Of a stretch of 64,000 nt of DNA, positions 34,101 to 45,940 are shown in pieces. Both the position numbers and the translations under genes were made by a program. Numbering within the stretch: position 1 is the first letter of the stretch; each line of letters begins with the position of its first letter. The stretch is from Yamagishiella unicocca (lineage: Eukaryota > Chlorophyta > Chlorophyceae > Chlamydomonadales > Volvocaceae). The stretch spans positions 1-64,000 of the forward strand of contig BDSL01000098.1 of the NCBI GenBank assembly GCA_003116995.1. The letters run 5' to 3'. The notes beneath the pieces were generated by a model. The model saw only the letters and a list, made by a program, of their open reading frames with translations. It had not been told where the DNA came from and ran no database searches.

Positions 34101-36158
34101 CGACACCGGCTGTGGCGGTGCGAAAGCGGTGGCGGCTGTGGAGGCGGCGGCGGCGGCAGTGGAGCCCTGACGGCTGGCTTGAGTGGCCGCCTGCAAGCGC
34201 GAGACGGCGGCGGGACGGGATGGCTGCCGGGGATCCGAAGCCGTCGGCGCGGCGGCGGCGCCGGACCCGCGGGTCGGTTCTGCCTCCCGAGGGGGCCGCC
34301 GCTGGTCAGGCTGCCGGCCCCCGCCAAGCTCTGGGATGGGTCCTGTGCCGTACTTGAAGGTATCCTCGAAGTAGGACCGCAGGGCTTGCAACGAGACCGC
34401 CCGGACGGAGAAGCCCAGCACAGTGCCTGACGGCCCGGCAGCGGCTTCAATGCCACTCCCGGCAGCAGCAGCAGCAGCAGCCTGCGCTCCCGGTACTGCG
34501 CCGCCGCCGCCGCTGTCGTCGGGACCTGGACGCGCTGCTGCCGGGCTGTTGTGGACGGCCAGCCGCAGCAGCTCCTGGTTGTACGACAAAGCACGCAGCA
34601 GGTTGTAGTTCTGTTGCACGCCCGCGACCAGCACGTGACAGGCGGCGGCGGCGCCGCCGCCGGCGCCGTTGCCTCCGCCGCCTCCGCGGCTTCCGTCTGC
34701 GGCCCCGTCAGTGGGGCTGCCGGAGGGTCCTGCCGCCAGCTGCCCTTGGGGAGGTGCCGGCGGGAGCTGGCCGCCTCGCTGCGGCTGCAGCCGCTTCATC
34801 ACGCTGGCTGCCAGCGCCTCGCAGTCCGGGTGCGCGTAGCTCCACAACGTGCCGTCCGGGTGGGCCGCCACGACCGGAGACGTCAACCCGCGAGACCTCC
34901 GGCCCAGCCCACGGCCCGGCTGGCGCCCCGGTCGCGCCTCTGGCTGCTGCTGCTTCGATTGCGGCTGCCTCGGTTGCAGCTTTGGTTGCTGCTCCCGCTG
35001 CTGCTCCCGCTGCTGCTTCAGCTGCTGCTTCAGCTGCCCGTGTTGCTGGTCCTGTTGCTGCTGGACCACTTGACTTTGTCGCACCTGCTGTTGCTGCTGT
35101 TGCTGCTGTAGCTGCCGTAGCTGCTGCTGCTCCTGCTGCTGAGCCTCCATCAGCATCTTGACGGGCCAGGGTTTGGGCCGCTGCGGCAGCAGCAGCCGCA
35201 CCCTGCGGGTCGTCTGGGTCTGCAGCCTCTGACGGCGCAGCCGCAACACCCCGCGAGCACCTCCGCTGCCGCCGCTGGTGCTGCCGCTGGTGCTGCTGCC
35301 CGACTCTCCACCCTCCAGACTACCATGGGCGTCCTGGACCGGATCCTGGATCCCGGACGCCCTGCGAGAATCAAATCCGCTGCCACCTCCCTCGACCTCC
35401 CTCCCGCCCCGCCGAGGTGCAACCATTCCGCGCCTTCCGCCACCAACGCCGTCGAGGTACGCGCTGCTGCCACCGCCGCCGCCGGCACCGCCGCCGCCGC
35501 CAACGCCGTCGCCGCCACCGTCGTTCTTGTCCTTCGCCCCAGCTGCCGCACCCGCACCCGCACCCTCGCCGTGAGCCTCCGGTGCGCCGCCACTGCGGAC
35601 CCAAGGCAGCCGCCGCCCTCGCTGCACCGGCTGATCACCGCCACCCTCCCCTCCTCCTTCACCGCCGCCACCGCCGCCATCAGCGTCGTAGCTACGGACC
35701 CAGTCACCCGGAGCTCCAGCAACCGGCTGCTGCGCAGCCGCCTCCGCCCCTGGGAGTCCCGCGCGGCCGTCCGGCAGCAGGCCGGGCTCCGCATCCCCCC
35801 CCGCTGCCACGGGCTGGCGGGAGCGGTGGCGGCCGCTGCGCATCAGCAGCGCCTCATCCTGCTGCGCACTCAGGTCGGAGGAACCGGCTGGGTCCAGTGC
35901 CACCGGCGCGGGTTCGAGTCCGGTGAGCGACAACGTGCCAGGCTGCGGCTGCTGCCGCCGCGGGTGGAGCGCTTGCGGCTCGTGGCGCTGCAGTGGCGCC
36001 GCTGGCGGCGCCGCGCCCCAGAGCAGGTACTGCTGCTGGCGCCGTGTGGGCTGAGGCGCCCGATGGGCCTTCTTGCGGCCAGTATCATCGCCCGCTGCTA
36101 GGGCGTGCGTGGCAGCAGGCTCGTGAGCAGGTGCTGGCAGCTCCCGGTGCGTCGCCAC
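31186..36158 (-). CDS. multi-SpoVS (Alba-like) module protein
   Basis: Exons 36158-33087, 32707-32591, 32257-31721 and 31329-31186 join in frame to 1,289 residues. The first 400 residues are Gly/Gln/Arg-rich and probably disordered. Then come modules resembling bacterial SpoVS (about 86 residues, Alba-like fold): one at about 435-610, a clear one at about 730-850 (SLAALTGARLRDHGYCRLHA then ALGPDAASSAL and GLGVVLLPVMTS), one at about 945-1024, and a last one from about 1,165 (LTEGLARYGTASVFAATTGA, then SEGLTVLARLDP) closed by the exon-4 strand FELFLARVDP. Each shows the strand-helix-strand-helix-strand order with a central G-x-x-A turn. In Bacillus SpoVS acts in sporulation; related Alba folds bind nucleic acid. 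An RNA- or DNA-binding role here is inference. A TGTAA lies on the minus strand at 30860-30864. Confidence 0.6.
31344..31378 (+). repeat. intronic repeat family 2, fragment
   Basis: AAGAACCGGTTAGGCGCGTT then GTCTTCGGACAC, in the last intron of the SpoVS-like gene. The same GCGCATTGTCTTCGGAC string occurs in the CYP97B copy at about 38,290. Confidence 0.7.
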
Positions 36159-36738
36159 GGGAGGCCCCGACGGGTCCCCCGCGCTCGTTTGCCATGCTAG
36201 ACGCCCCCGGGCATGCTGCGCGGTTTAGTAGAACGCAGGGAGGGCATCTCACGTGCAAACACGGCAGGCACGGCTAGGACCGGTGATAGAATTCCGTCCG
36301 TCGCGACGGAGGATTCTCTTACCTGCTGAGATTTGCTTGAGAAGCCTCCGTTGACGGGACAGTTCCGTGGTACCGCCGCTTGGCGCGCATGCATGTCACG
36401 TCGCCGGCGGCGGTGTCACGGTTTCACAACCACTTGGATTGGCTGATTTTAGCAGCATATTGTTGTTTTGTAGGCTTGCATGGCAAAGGAAAGCGTGTGT
36501 GCACACATCGCGGTTCGAAATCGATTTCGGATGGATGGTTTACAAGCCAGGTCATAGATACGAAAAACAGTAAGGATTCGAAATTTCGCTACAACTTCAT
36601 ATTGTGCTATTGTCCTCGGTTGCGTACGGCACACCAAAGATGGTGGCGACGCATGCGACGACCCACATCGTGCTGTCGTGACTGAATTGCCAGATACGTA
36701 ACAGGCTGCTTCTATAGGATTACGATTCTGCGGAGGAC
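36159..36738. promoter_or_regulatory. bidirectional intergenic region
   Basis: About 580 bases between the SpoVS-like ATG and the first possible CYP97B ATG, AT-richer than both. An upstream minus-strand ORF (36394-36197) is short and unsupported. No named element was recognised. Confidence 0.4.
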
Positions 36739-36834
36739 TTGGAGCGTAGCAGGGCTGTCGTTGCCATTTCCGGCGCAGGTTGCCCTGCTGCCAGTAACAG
36801 GATCCTCCTGTCCAGATCACCACCAAGGAACAGC

Positions 36835-39800
36835 ATGCAGCAATTGAAGTGTCACGTGACTGCCGGGGCGCAACGCCCTCTGCAGCCGGTCCCGCTTGGC
36901 GCGCGCAGCTTGCGGCGGGTCAATGGCTCGCGACTTCCGCTCCCGCAGCCGCACGGCTCCAGCAACGCGTCGCGCACAGTTGCTTCGCCTCTGCGCCCCG
37001 GCCAGCCTGGCCGCTCATCCGGCCTGGAGTCGCGACTGGTGCCCCAGGGCCTGCCGGACCCCCTCGCTGTCGGTCTGTTCTTCGCGCCCGGCCTCGCGGC
37101 CCTGGTGTACGCCTACTTCCGAGGCAAGGGCAACCTCACGGACGGACTCAGCCGGCTGCTGACCGACGTGAGCCAGGGCTATTTCCAGCCGGACGTCGGC
37201 GGCAAGAACATCCCCGTGGCGGAGGGCGAGCTAAGCGACCTGGCGGGCGACCAGCCGCTGTTCAAGGCGCTGTACCAATGGTAGGATAGGTGGCACAAAG
37301 CTGCCGGAAACATGGTATTCGGTCACGCGTGTGCATGAAATGGTGAGCGTCGCCAGCGGTAGTGCAGGACTATAAACGTGCTTATTTGTGGGTAGGCCAT
37401 CGACAGGGGCTGTGGCAGGGGCTCCTCCGCTCCGCCTCCTTGCTGTCCCCACGTAACCCTCCCTCCCCCCTCCCTCCCTCCCCCCTCCCTCCCTCCCCCC
37501 TCCCTCCCTCCCCCCTCCCCTGCGACCCCCCTCCGGTGTCCGGCCGCAGGTTCATCGAGAGCGGCGGCGTGTTCAAGCTGGTGTTCGGCCCCAAGGCCTT
37601 CATCGTGGTGTCGGACCCCGTGGTGGTACGACACATCCTCAAGGTGGGGAAGTGGGCAGCAGCGGGGTCGGGTGGGGGGTTACAAAATAGGACCGGTTCG
37701 GGGGCCGGGAGGGGAGTGGGGGATAAGAGGCGTCGAGTGGGTCAGCAGGGGGCCCCGGGGCCGGACGGTTTGGGCGCCCCAGGCGAGGGGGAATGGAGGC
37801 GGGAAGTCCTTCCTCATCCCTAGCCCTATGCCCCGCACTTACCTACGCGTGCTTGTGCGACGTGTGTGTTTTTCCCGGCTCACGGCCCCTCACGACGCCC
37901 TCCCCTCCCCCTCGCCCTCCCCTCCTGCCCCACTGCACGCTAACGCAGGAGAACGCCTTCAACTACGACAAGGGTGTGCTGGCGGAGATCCTGGAGCCGA
38001 TCATGGGCAAGGGCCTTATCCCCGCCGACCTGGAGACGTGGCGCGTGCGGCGCCGCGCCGTAGTCCCCGCCTTCCACCGGCAGTACTACGACGCCATGGT
38101 GGACATGTTCGGCCGCTGCTCGCAGCGCTCAGTGGACAAGCTGCTCGCGGCGATAGACAAGGGACAGGTGGGCGGCCGGGGTGTGTGTGTGTGTGTAAGA
38201 GAATCCGCGAATCCACGGCCGACAAACCGAGGGCGGGCGCCGGGGGGCGGGGCAAGAAGACCCGCTTACAGGGCATGTATAGGATAGTTGGCGCATTGTC
38301 TTCGGACCCGAGAAGACCCGGTTACACGGCATAGGAGTCGGAGGGCAGGAGCTGGCTGGGGGGCGATGGGGGGGAGGGATGAGGCGGGGCGGAAGGGGGG
38401 CCATGTTGAAGGGACTGCTGGGGGCGGTCCAGGGAGGGTACATAGGTTGCAGGGGTTGCGGGAGGGCGGACGAGTGCGGCGCTTAAGGCACTCGACCTGT
38501 GGCAGCGGGAGCGTGCATGGTGGTTGAAGCGGTTGAGGTGGTTGAAGCGGCTCCCGGTGGGAGCTGCCTTCCTCTCCCTGTCGCCGCACCGTCACCAACA
38601 CACATACACACACACCTTCGCTAACCCGCCCCGCCCCCGTCCCCCCTCCCCCGTCCTTCTCCCCCACCCCTCAGGGCTCGACGGTTGTGGACATGGAGTC
38701 CGAGTTCCTGTCGCTGGGTTTGGATATCATCGGTCTGGGGGTGTTCAACTTCGACTTCGGGTCCATCAACGCGGAGTCGCCCGTCATCAAGGTGGGTGGA
38801 GGGGAGGGGAGGGGAGGGGAGGGAGGGGAGGGGAGGGGAGGGAGAGGAGGGGGTTTATGGAGGGGGTTTTGAGGTGGAGTTCCTCTTTCTGCTCCTATGA
38901 GTCGGGTTTCGTCGCCACCCCTGGAGTCAGTTCCTCGGGGTACGGCGTAAACCTCCCTCTCGAGCCGCCGCTCTGATGGCCCCGTGGACCCCCCCCCCAA
39001 CTATGCCGTACAGGCCGTGTACGGCGTCCTGAAGGAGGCCGAGCATCGCTCCACGTTCTACCTGCCGTACTGGAACCTGCCGCTGGCTGATGTGCTGGTG
39101 CCCCGGCAAGCGCAGTTCAGGTGCGGCTCGGATCTTGGTGGAGGGGGATAGCGGGGGGGGTGGGGTGTTGGGGAGGGAAGGGAGGCCGCTGGTTTGCTGG
39201 CAGTTCAGGGCGGGTGGGTACGACGTGGGAGCGAGTTGCCAGCGCGTCAACCCCTCTCCGTTGCCCTCTACGTCTCCCCTCCCCTCCCCTCCCCACCCAC
39301 CTCTCACCCCTCCCGCGCCCATGCTTAACCTCGATCCAGCAGCCTCGGTCCAGCAACCAACCCTGCCCCGACGAGTCCAATCAGCAAACCCTCGCCTCTC
39401 CCCCGCGCCTCCTCCCCCCTCCCCCCCTGCCTCCCTGTCTCTCCCCCGCGCCTCCTCCCCCTCCCCCCCTGCCTCCCTGTCTCTCCCCCCCGCCTCCCCC
39501 CTCCCCCCTCCCCCCCCCTCCTCCCAGGCGCGACCTGCGGGTCATCAACGACTGCCTGGACGGCCTCATCCGTCAGGCGCAGGAGACCCGGGTGGAGGAG
39601 GACGCGGAGGCGCTGCAGAACAGGGACTACTCCAAGGTGACAACCCGGGGGGCAGGGGGTTAGGGTTTTAGGGGTTTTAAGGGATTTGTGCAGTTTACAA
39701 AAGGGAACGACGGGACGGGACGGGATTTGGGGTTTCGGAGGGACACGGGGGGAGGGCAGGGTTGACGCCCGTGTAGTGTCCGCTGCAGCGGCCCCCCCCC

Positions 39801-42382
39801 CCGGCCGGTCTGCGCCGATACGCCACCACCCTCAGACGCCCAAACATAAGCCCCCCCAACCGTTCCCTGGAACCCAACATTATGACCTCCGAAAGCGAAT
39901 CCCTCGCCCGCGGAAAAAGAGCCCCAACCCCTTTCCCCCTCCCCTCCTCTTCCCCCCAAACCCAATCCCCTCTCCCCCCTCCCCCGCCGCAGCTCCGGGA
40001 CCCCTCGCTGCTGCGCTTCATGGTGGACATGCGCGGCGAGGACGCGACCAACAAGCAGCTGCGGGACGACCTCATGACCATGCTCATCGCGGGGCACGAG
40101 ACCACCGCTGCAGTGCTGACGTGGGCGCTGTTCTGCATGGTGCAGTCGCCGGAGACGGAGGCGCGGCTGCTGGAGGAGGTGGACCGGGTGGTGGGGGACC
40201 GCATGCCGAGTAAGCTCCCAGGGGGTGGGGTGGGGGGGAGGCGCGGGGCTGGCGAGGAAACCCGTGGACCAACAGAGGAGAATATGGGATGACAGTGTAA
40301 CGGGAGAAGTGGTATGTCTCGTGCCGTGGGTTGAGGTGGTGGGTGGGCGGAGGCGTGGGGGCAATCGGGAGGAGGGAAGCTTGATGGTGGAGGGAGGGAA
40401 ACCCACGAGCCGCTCCATGGGGGGTATGAGTGGAGACCCGTGGGTCGGTCCATGGGGGGTTTGATAAGAGAATCCGCGAATCCACGGCCGACAAACCGAG
40501 GGGGGTGGGTGCGAACTTGTTATGGAGAAAGTATGAACTGTGGGTAAGACGCGGCAAGTGGGTTGGAGAGCAAGCCGCTGAGTCTATGAAGAGTGAGGAG
40601 GTATCACAGCTGGGCACATCCGGACACAACCCGGGCTCGCGTTTGGAGGGCGAGTGGGGTGGAGAGGAAAGCCGCCATGCTCCTGCTCCTGCCTCCCCTC
40701 CCGCAACCCACCCACCCACCCACCCGCCCTCCCCGCCCCTCTCCCGCCTCGCTCGCCGTACAGCCCTGGAAGACATCAAGGCCATGCCGTACCTCCGCGC
40801 CTCTCTGGGCGAGTCCCTGCGCATGTACCCGCAGCCGCCCATCCTCATCCGCCGCGCACTAGCTGAGGACACGCTGCCGGGGGGGCTGCGGGGGGACCCG
40901 GCGGGCTACCCCATCGGCAAGGGCGCCGACCTGTTCATCTCGGTCTGGAACCTGCACAGGTGGGGTCGGGGTGGGGTCGGAAGTGGGTGCAGCCGGGACC
41001 ACGGAGGCCGACCTGCGGCTGCCTGCGGCCCCAATCCCGCTTGTTTGCTTCTCCCCCTGCCCCTTCATTCCGCCTCCCTCACCGCCTCCCTCACCGCCTC
41101 CCCTCCCTGGCCCCCCCGGCCCCCCAGGTCGCCCTACCTGTGGAAGGACCCGGACACCTACCGCCCCGAACGCTTCTTCGAGCCCAACTCCAACCCCGAC
41201 TTCAAGGGCGCTTGGGCAGGTCAGTCAAGGGCGCAGCTGGGCAGCTGGGCAGCTGGGCGGGTCCCTTCCCCCGCAACCCAGCCACACGCAACCCAGTCAT
41301 ACGCACCCCGGGGCTCCTGTTGCTCTGCCCTGCCCTGCCCCACCTCCTCCCACCCCAAACGACTTGTGGGTTGTACCCAACCCCTTTACCGGTAGGCTGT
41401 ACCCCATTATCGGTAGTTTGTACCCCATTACCGGCGGTAGGTTGTACCCCATTACCGGCGGTACGCTGTACCCCATTACCGGCGGTACGCTGTACCCCAT
41501 TACCGGCGGTACGCTGTACCCCATTACCGGTAGGTTGCCCGCCTCCAGGCCCCACCGACGGCTGCCCCTCGTCCCCACCCTCGCCCCCACCCCCCGCCAG
41601 GCTACCGCCCTGATGCCGTCACCGGCGGTGCGGCGCTGTACCCCAACGAGGTGGCCTCCGACTTCGCCTTCATCCCCTTCGGCGGCGGTGCGCGCAAGTG
41701 CGTGGGCGACCAGTTCGCGATGTTCGAGGCCACGGTGGCGGCGGCGGTGCTGCTGCGACGCTTCAACTTCCGACTGGCGGTACCGGCGGAGAAGGTGCGG
41801 CTGGGGACGACCGGGCGGGCGGGCGGGAGGGAGGGCGGAGTTGGTGGAGATCTGATGGAGCTGTTGGGGAGGTCTGATGGAGGTGTTGGTGGAGGTGGAG
41901 GTGCGGGCGGGAGGCGGGAGGGGCTTGACGCGGGCGGTAGCACCGCATCGGGCTGACGAGCGGAGGGGGGAGTGGTGGGTCTGTCCAGACATTCCGGGCG
42001 CAGTGCACAGCGGTTGTGCGTCTCTCGGCCCCCGATGCAGCGTCCCTGTGATGCAATGACCGACCCGCGGCACAGGAAGCTATGAAGCACCTCAAGCACA
42101 TGAAGCTAGGCGTTACCTCAATAAGCCTTTGCTGGGTTATGGAGCGTTCCCCCGGGCTATCCCCGTAGTGGTGCTTGGTTCCCCGCCAGTTAGGCAACTG
42201 CCGGCGTGGCCTTTGTCATGTCCCACACCCGCTTTACCCCCCTCCCCTCGCTGCAGGTGGGCATGGCCACCGGAGCCACCATCCACACCGCCAACGGCTT
42301 GCTGATGCGGATAACCCGCCGCACGCCGTCGGGCGGGAAGCAGGCGCCAAAGGAGCAGGCCGACGTGCCGGTGGCAGTGTAG
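36835..42382 (+). CDS. CYP97B: cytochrome P450, CYP97B group
   Basis: Eleven in-frame segments: 36835-37280, 37550-37643, 37949-38167, 38675-38791, 39014-39120, 39528-39636, 39993-40209, 40764-40959, 41128-41219, 41601-41794, 42257-42382. ATG 36835 follows an alternative in-frame ATG at 36739; either way the leader is Ser/Arg-rich and looks like a plastid transit peptide. Landmarks: [21 protein letters not shown]-helix AGHETT (40.09 kb), ESLR of the ExxR motif (40.81 kb), PERFFEP, ALYPNE, and the heme loop [12 protein letters not shown] (41.68 kb). The [17 protein letters not shown] and GWAG/ALYPNE-type segments fit CYP97B better than CYP97A or CYP97C. CYP97 enzymes hydroxylate carotenoid rings; the CYP97B substrate is less settled. 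The gene is intact, with no missing catalytic residue. Confidence 0.92.
37455..37530 (+). repeat. polypyrimidine repeat before a splice acceptor
   Basis: CCCTCCCTCCCTCCCCCCTC units in the first CYP97B intron, immediately upstream of the acceptor at 37549. It may act as an extended polypyrimidine tract. Confidence 0.8.
38199..38230 (+). repeat. intronic repeat family 1, copy c
   Basis: GAGAATCCGCGAATCCACGG then CCGACAAACCGA, about 30 bases after the 5' splice site of the CYP97B intron 38168-38674 and directly after a GT run (38180-38196). Confidence 0.9.
38251..38337 (+). repeat. intronic repeat family 2, double copy
   Basis: AAGAAGACCCGCTTACAGGG and GAGAAGACCCGGTTACACGG about 55 bases apart, in the same CYP97B intron as family-1 copy c. 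Confidence 0.8.
39655..39692 (+). repeat. interstitial telomere-like patch
   Basis: GGGTTAGGGTTTTAGGGGTT followed by TTAAGGG, close to the TTTTAGGG telomere unit of Chlamydomonas-type algae. It starts about 20 bases inside the CYP97B intron that begins at 39637. Confidence 0.75.
40468..40500 (+). repeat. intronic repeat family 1, copy d
   Basis: GAGAATCCGCGAATCCACGG then CCGACAAACCGAG, in CYP97B intron 40210-40763. It is identical over the core to copy c, two introns away in the same gene. Confidence 0.92.
41385..41540 (+). repeat. 24-bp tandem repeat
   Basis: About six copies of GTACCCCATTACCGGCGGTA plus GGCT/CGCT, in the CYP97B intron 41220-41600. Confidence 0.9.
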
Positions 42383-42542
42383 GCCGCCGCGCTGGCTGCC
42401 GCCCCTCCTCGGTCGCTGGATGGCTCGGAAGAATTGCATAGTCAACATTCCCTTTGTTGGGGGCAGCGGGAGCTCGAGTCGAGGGTCGCCCCTGCCCACC
42501 TACCCTCGGCTGTGTTAACCAAAGTTCGAGGGTCTCGGCTGT

Positions 42543-43345
42543 GTGTGCCACGCCCGCAAAGTGTTCAATCGCACATCGTATGTGGGTCCGTTTGTAGGTA
42601 GGTCGTCCGATCCCGGACGCCCCGCCCCTTGCGCGCGCCAGGTGCTACCGAAGCACCGGCAAAATGGGCGGGCTGCTGAATTTGCCGTACTATGGAGCCG
42701 TACGGTGGTGTGCATTCCTCTCGGCGGGTGCCGGTACGAGCTCTTGTACGGTGATGGAGCGTGTTGCGGGGCCGTGGCTCCGTCACGAAGCACTACCTGC
42801 CGCTGGTGCAGGTAGGTAGGTGCCACGATGAGGGCCCGGCAGAAAGGTCGGCGCCGGGGAAGTAAGAAGTGTTAGGTGGGTGATGTGACATCAGGTACGA
42901 CATCAGGTACGACAGCAGGTGCGACAGCAGGCTCCGTGCGGTCGAGACCTGTCAGTTTCACGTTTCGAGCCGATGTGAGGAGATTAAGCTGTGGTGATGT
43001 TTTGGGCCCTCGTTCACGCCTGTGTTTTTTGCGTTTTTTCCGCGGCACTATGCCTTTGGGCTTCCCTTGTCATGCAAGGCTTGCCTGTACGGTAGCGGCT
43101 TTGCAGCTAAGTCGTGAGGTGTCATGTGAGGACGAATTTTTGGGAGGAATCGTTTTTGAGGGCGTGTCGAGATGCTCGCGTGGGCGGGTTGGATCCTGTT
43201 GGATCAGGAGATTTAGATCCTCTGGTTTGGGTGCGGCCTGGATGTCAGCTTCATCCACACGTGGGGAACAAGGAAGTTACAGCCCTCTACATTGTATCTT
43301 GAAGCAGACGGCACGGGACGGCTTTTGCCGGGCGGCCTGAGTCGG
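42543..43345 (+). mobile_element. diverged repeat element, copy 1
   Basis: Begins TGTGTGCCACGCCCG. It is similar to the 51,780-52,345 region, read in part in the opposite orientation. The right part, from GGTTTGGGTGCGGCCTGGAT (43,226) through CACGGGACGGCTTTTGCCGG, matches 52,213-52,337 with many substitutions. No intact transposase or polymerase frame is visible, so it looks like a degenerate non-autonomous element. Confidence 0.5.
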
Positions 43346-45329
43346 TGGTGAACGCGATACATAGTAGTCCACTCCAATGCGTGGCCCTCATCAGTTTTGT
43401 GGCGTTAGGTGCTTTGGCCAACACCGTGCGATCGATTGTACTCCCTTACCACCACTGATCGTTCGTATCTTATGCGCCTGGCGCCCAAACGTTTTGTGGC
43501 GGCCTCATGGGGCGGCGTTACCTTTCCCTTGACGGCGATTGATGGTGATTACCGTGGATTGGCTTTGTGGACAAAATTACATAATCCGCGCTGAAGTGAT
43601 TCGTGGCGGACGACAGGCTGGGAGGATCACACAGACCCAGGCAAAGTTCAAACAACATCGCTTTATTCAGGGAGTTGCCATGAAAAAGTCGCGCTGGGTC
43701 CAAATAATTACACGAATGACAGGAAGCTTCTTAGCAACGGAATGGTTTACGCTCGTATCCGTTCAAAGAAGTTCCTCGCTCGGCTCTTGTGCAAGTTGCA
43801 GTGCAGAATTGCCACCTATTGCCGCACGTACGAAAGCAACCCAGCAGTCAGACTCAACCTACTCAACCGTGTTGTATCCCAAGCTTACTTGGTTTGTTGC
43901 ACCATTAACAGCTTTTTGCGAGGGCAGAAGCCACCTCCGAAATGGGTACTGAAGCTTCCATCATCACTGATACGCGCGGGTGTCGCGTGTCAGACACTTG
44001 AACCGTACATGCGCCTCACGCTTCTGATACGCACGGTGGCAATCGCAACATGCATGTTGGAGAACAGGGAACAACCGAGGTGCGTGCACTGCGCAACCTT
44101 GGTGCGTGCAAGCAACCGTTACTCCATGCCGCAAGACTGCTGCGAATCTCCGCAGTGGATTCCTGATGCCGATATTTCCGTGTACGCCGCTTCTGATATG
44201 CTGAGCTCTGGACTTGTTCCGGACGCCCCAGAGCCTCCGGATTGCGACAGGACCCTTCACCGTTCCACATACTCCACAATGCCATCCCACGCTCTTCGTT
44301 GCAATGATGTGACATGGCCGTGATGGTGATGGTCGCAATCCCTCACAATCCTGTATGTCCTGGCGACAGCTGGTGACGCCTTTAGTCGATGCAACCCTTC
44401 AACAATTGTCCCTTTCGTCTGCTTCAGTGTCCGGCGATGCGCCCGGTGGCTCTGCCTTTTGGTCTGGAGCCCACTGTAACTTGTACTACCGGGTACTTGG
44501 CTTTGGGTCTGGATCCCACTGTAACAGTCTTCAGCACTTCGTTAAGTACTTCAACGCTTCTTTAAGTACTTCAACGCTTCTTCAATACTTCAACGCTTCT
44601 TCAGTGCTTCAACGCTTCAGGGCCGGTCCGGTTCCACGACTTTACCTAGTTGGGCCCAGACTTCCCGGATACTCTCGCCACCTGTTTGGTATCGGAGTGC
44701 TCGTGTACCCCATCTGCCTGAGTCCTGGGTTTCAAAGTGCTCCCTCTAGCTGGCCCGCGGAACGTTTCCCAGTTGTACAAGCCCGTCCATCTGCAGCTCC
44801 CTCCCTTACACGTGTTTCCTCTCCATCCCCTTTCCGCCTACCAGCCTCCACTAGACTTGGGGCATGATGGGAGGCGGAGGCGCTAGTTATTTGGGGCCAT
44901 TTGTACCATTTGTAGGGACTTGCACCTTGCGCACCGCGGAGTAGAAAACTCACGCACCTAGTCTCCTGCCATTGGCCGCAACATCGCTTTGTACCCGAAC
45001 CGATACTTCTGTCACGATGGACAAGAAAAAACATCCCGTGATGCTGCAAGACATGTATGATACCGAGTGCTGCATAGCGTAGTACTTGCCACAGTGGACT
45101 CATCATGTCCCTGATGATAACCTTTAACTACGTCATATCCCTGATCCCGCCGTAAAAAATGACAGGAAATATAAACTCCAAGGGATTTAAGCAGCTAGAA
45201 GCAGCTAGAAGTAATGGCAGGGGAAATTTCGCCGATAGGCACTGGGGCGGCAAGATACATCCCGGTATACCGGTACCCAAAATGCATTGACCGTGCTGGC
45301 ACTTGCGAGCAGACGGTGAGAATTTTTTG
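43346..45329. other. intergenic repeat-rich DNA
   Basis: AT-richer DNA with no recognisable gene. A 193-codon plus ORF (43742-44323) has no recognisable domain and I do not call it. Bases 44,425-44,475 are a fragment of the end of the 1.03-kb element. Bases 44,530-44,620 hold a few ACTTCAACGCTTCTT repeats. Confidence 0.5.
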
Positions 45330-45940
45330 AGACACAGAGGCACGCGAGGGACTCTGCGCCGTAGAGGATCTTATTTTGCGGACGAATACTAAGGTTGCAA
45401 GGCAGGCAGGCGGGCGGAGCAGCTTCGCTTATACGATAGGACTCTGCCAACGACGCTGATGGCCAATATTTTTGTTGGTACATGTAATACTCATCGTGCG
45501 GAGTATTGCATGCCGTGAAGGTTGCAGAACGAGGAATGGCCCTTGGCGGAATGTCAGACTGGCGCTCGTACGTGTACGCAAGGCATATTAATACTTGAGG
45601 CCATTCAACACCATCACTACATAGTGGCCTGATAGTCTCATTTACAACATATGCTATTTTAATCGACGTTCTACATAGCGTTGAAACGTGCACTTACACG
45701 GTCACCAGGTTTACATTCGTAAGGCGCTCACTGCAAAAAACCTGAGGACTTGAAGAGTCAGTGTCAGAAAATAACATTGAAGGTAAATATACCTCTGTAA
45801 TTTCAAGGGGCCCTCTTCCCGTGCCGGGTTGAAGTACCATCGTCGACGACGATGCTACGGTGCGCCGACTGCGTGTGATTTTTTGTTATCGACCTCCCCC
45901 AGTTCAGGCTAAAAGTAAACTTTCAAGCTTCAGATCAAAG

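Noticed and set aside
35905..35925. GGTTCGAGTCC, a perfect tRNA B-box
   Set aside because: No A-box, acceptor stem or cloverleaf can be drawn around it. It lies inside the coding part of the SpoVS-like gene.
43742..44323. 193-codon plus ORF
   Set aside because: No recognisable domain, no splice or poly(A) context and no paralogue; it sits in repeat-rich DNA.
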